A DNA stretch of 14,692 nt. It comes from Candidatus Methanomethylophilaceae archaeon. Its GTDB lineage: Archaea > Thermoplasmatota > Thermoplasmata > Methanomassiliicoccales > Methanomethylophilaceae. Within the stretch, counting starts at the first letter, position 1. Every line of letters starts with the position of its first letter. The notes beneath the pieces were generated by a model, which saw only the letters and a list, made by a program, of their open reading frames with translations, did not search any database and was not told the DNA's origin. Location of the stretch: NCBI GenBank assembly GCA_016296195.1, contig JAEDJU010000022.1, positions 1 through 14,692 on the forward strand. Direction: 5' to 3'. A program made the translations under genes and the position numbers. Positions 13,247-14,692 of this stretch are shown here, piece by piece.

Positions 13247-14692
13247 CCGTCAGTTTCCAGGACAACGAGATACAGGCCGCATGGTCCGATGTCTTCTCCA
13301 AGGACAACTACCGCATCATGATCTCCGACATAGCGGACAACTATCCCCAGAAGAAGAGCGTCACCGTGGATTACGCGGATGTCAACGCCTACAATGTGGA
13401 TTTCGCCATGTACGTCCTCGACAATCCGGACAAGTGCATGGACATCGCCAGGAAGACGGTGATGTCACTGGTTCCAAACATCAACCGTCCCGGGGATGCG
13501 ATCAACGTCAGGCTGTTCAACCTGCCCCGTGATGCGAAGGTGGAGATCAGGAACCTCAGGGCCGACCATCTGGGTAAGCTCCTGGCGGTGGAGGGTCTGG
13601 CGAGGAAGGTCACCACGGTCAAACCCCGTATGACACATGCCCTCTTCAGATGCGACCGCTGCCATTCCGAGATGTGGGTGGAGCAGCCCGGGATGATCCT
13701 CAGGGAGCCCCTGATGTGTTCCAATCCCGACGGGAGCTGCAACAAGGGGGCCACACGCTTCACCCTCGATGACAAGGAATCAATCTACACCGACACTCAG
13801 AAGATCGAGATCCAGGAGAGTCCCGAGGGACTCAGGGGAGGTGCCCAGCCCGAGAGGCTCACGGGATACGTCGAGGACGACATCGCCGGAGAGGTCACCG
13901 CGGGTAACCGCATAACCCTGAACGGTATCCTCCGTTCGGCCGAGAAGAGCGACAGGGACAAGTCCACCGTCTTCGACACGTTCCTCGATGTCGTGTCCGT
14001 CGAGTTCGAGCAGCACGAGTACGACGAGATCCAGATCACGGAGGAGGATGAGGAGCGCATCTTGGAGATGGCCGCGGACCCCCACCTCTACGACAACATC
14101 GTCAAGTCGATCTCACCGTCCCTGTTCGGATTGGAGGAGATCAAGGGGGCCATCGCACTGCAGTTGTTCGGTGGATGCCACAAGGAGATGGACGACGGTA
14201 CCGTCATGAGGGGAGACATGCACATCCTCCTGATCGGAGACCCCGGAGTCGCGAAATCCCAGTTGCTCAGGTACATGAGCAGGCTCGCACCCAGGGGAAT
14301 CTATGCATCCGGTAAGTCCGCATCCGCCGCCGGTCTGACCGCAGCCGCAGTCAGGGATGATTTCGGAGACGGCAGGTGGACACTGGAGGCCGGAGCACTG
14401 GTCCTCGCGGACAAGGGATTGGCCTGTATCGATGAGTTGGACAAGATGACGGACCAGGACCGTTCGTCCCTCCACGAGGCCATGGAATCCCAGAGGATCT
14501 CCGTTGCTAAGGCCGGTATCACAGCGACCCTCCAGTGCAGATGTTCCATGCTGGCGGCGGCCAACCCCAAGTACGGAAGGTTCGAGGAGGACACCTCCAT
14601 CGCCGACCAGATCGACCTGCCCCCCGCACTCATGTCACGTTTCGACATGATATTCGTCCTCACGGACAAGCCCGAGAAGAAGAAGGACACCG
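13243..14692 (+). CDS. mcm: replicative DNA helicase MCM, 5' part
   Basis: Hexameric 3'-5' helicase that unwinds the fork within the CMG-like complex. About 483 residues are visible; the frame is still open at the right edge, as expected for a protein of about 700. It starts at GTG 13243 inside the preceding stop. Visible parts: N-terminal helical domain (about 1-90); a zinc ribbon CX2C-X18-CX6C (Cys137, 140, 159, 166); the OB-fold region to about residue 245 (including LTGYVEDDIAGEVTAGNRI, about 205-225, and LDVVSVEFE); then the AAA+ core with Walker A GDPGVAKS (332-339), an SGKSASAAGLTAA pre-sensor segment, Walker B with Asp397 and Glu398, sensor 1 Asn441 in AAANP, and Arg466 of the MSRFD arginine-finger motif. 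All ATPase motifs seen are intact, with no intein up to the edge. Confidence 0.96.
   Translation, partial: MTVSFQDNEIQAAWSDVFSKDNYRIMISDIADNYPQKKSVTVDYADVNAYNVDFAMYVLDNPDKCMDIARKTVMSLVPNINRPGDAINVRLFNLPRDAKVEIRNLRADHLGKLLAVEGLARKVTTVKPRMTHALFRCDRCHSEMWVEQPGMILREPLMCSNPDGSCNKGATRFTLDDKESIYTDTQKIEIQESPEGLRGGAQPERLTGYVEDDIAGEVTAGNRITLNGILRSAEKSDRDKSTVFDTFLDVVSVEFEQHEYDEIQITEEDEERILEMAADPHLYDNIVKSISPSLFGLEEIKGAIALQLFGGCHKEMDDGTVMRGDMHILLIGDPGVAKSQLLRYMSRLAPRGIYASGKSASAAGLTAAAVRDDFGDGRWTLEAGALVLADKGLACIDELDKMTDQDRSSLHEAMESQRISVAKAGITATLQCRCSMLAAANPKYGRFEEDTSIADQIDLPPALMSRFDMIFVLTDKPEKKKDT

Overview
The window is about 14.7 kb of compact archaeal chromosome. The archaeal signature genes are TiaS, ribosomal protein eL20 (LX), prefoldin alpha, FtsY, the eukaryotic-type primase subunit PriS, MCM, Tsr3, AMP phosphorylase and a hexulose-6-phosphate synthase/RraA fusion. 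TATA boxes, GGTGAT-type ribosome binding sites and leaderless starts agree with this. Gene content and a fairly high GC with strong third-position bias suggest a euryarchaeon of the Thermoplasmata, most likely Methanomassiliicoccales-like. That placement is an inference without a database search. I see no tRNA, rRNA, insertion sequence, prophage or CRISPR array.

Layout. 1-311: 3' end of tiaS. 362-1540: acetyl-CoA acetyltransferase. 1616-2845: M20 metallopeptidase, ending at a bidirectional UUCG-capped terminator. 2891-4776, minus: an eL20-pfdA-ftsY operon with a strong promoter. 4907-6136, minus: priS, sharing one palindromic TATA element with a divergent plus-strand pair, a TatD-like hydrolase (6193-7029) and a metallo-beta-lactamase-fold protein with eroded metal ligands (7039-7788). 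7836-8729: HtpX membrane protease. 8825-10324: AMP phosphorylase. 10367-11659, minus: HPS-RraA fusion. 11660-11948: a 289-base intergenic region. 11949 to the right edge: an apparent operon of a catalytically degenerate low-molecular-weight-phosphatase-like protein, tsr3, a small winged-helix-like protein and mcm, which runs off the window.

The most notable unlisted element is a textbook C/D box small RNA on the minus strand at 11736-11796, upstream of HPS-RraA. It has perfect C, D', C' and D boxes, two guides of 13 and 12 nt, a 5-bp terminal stem and a TATA-like element at the right distance. Its D guide pairs over 8 contiguous nt with the universally conserved CGCCCGUC of the small-subunit rRNA decoding region and would place a 2'-O-methyl on the residue equivalent to E. 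coli C1402. Between this RNA and the phosphatase-like gene is a separate cluster of nested inverted repeats (11841-11906) with two mutually exclusive folds and no obvious gene to explain it.

Functional threads. Translation and RNA modification: TiaS, the C/D RNA and Tsr3 (16S rRNA acp transfer). Protein targeting and quality control: eL20, prefoldin, FtsY, HtpX. Replication: PriS and MCM. Sugar-phosphate and nucleotide metabolism: AMP phosphorylase feeding ribose-1,5-bisphosphate, and HPS, which in archaea makes pentose phosphates from hexose phosphates.
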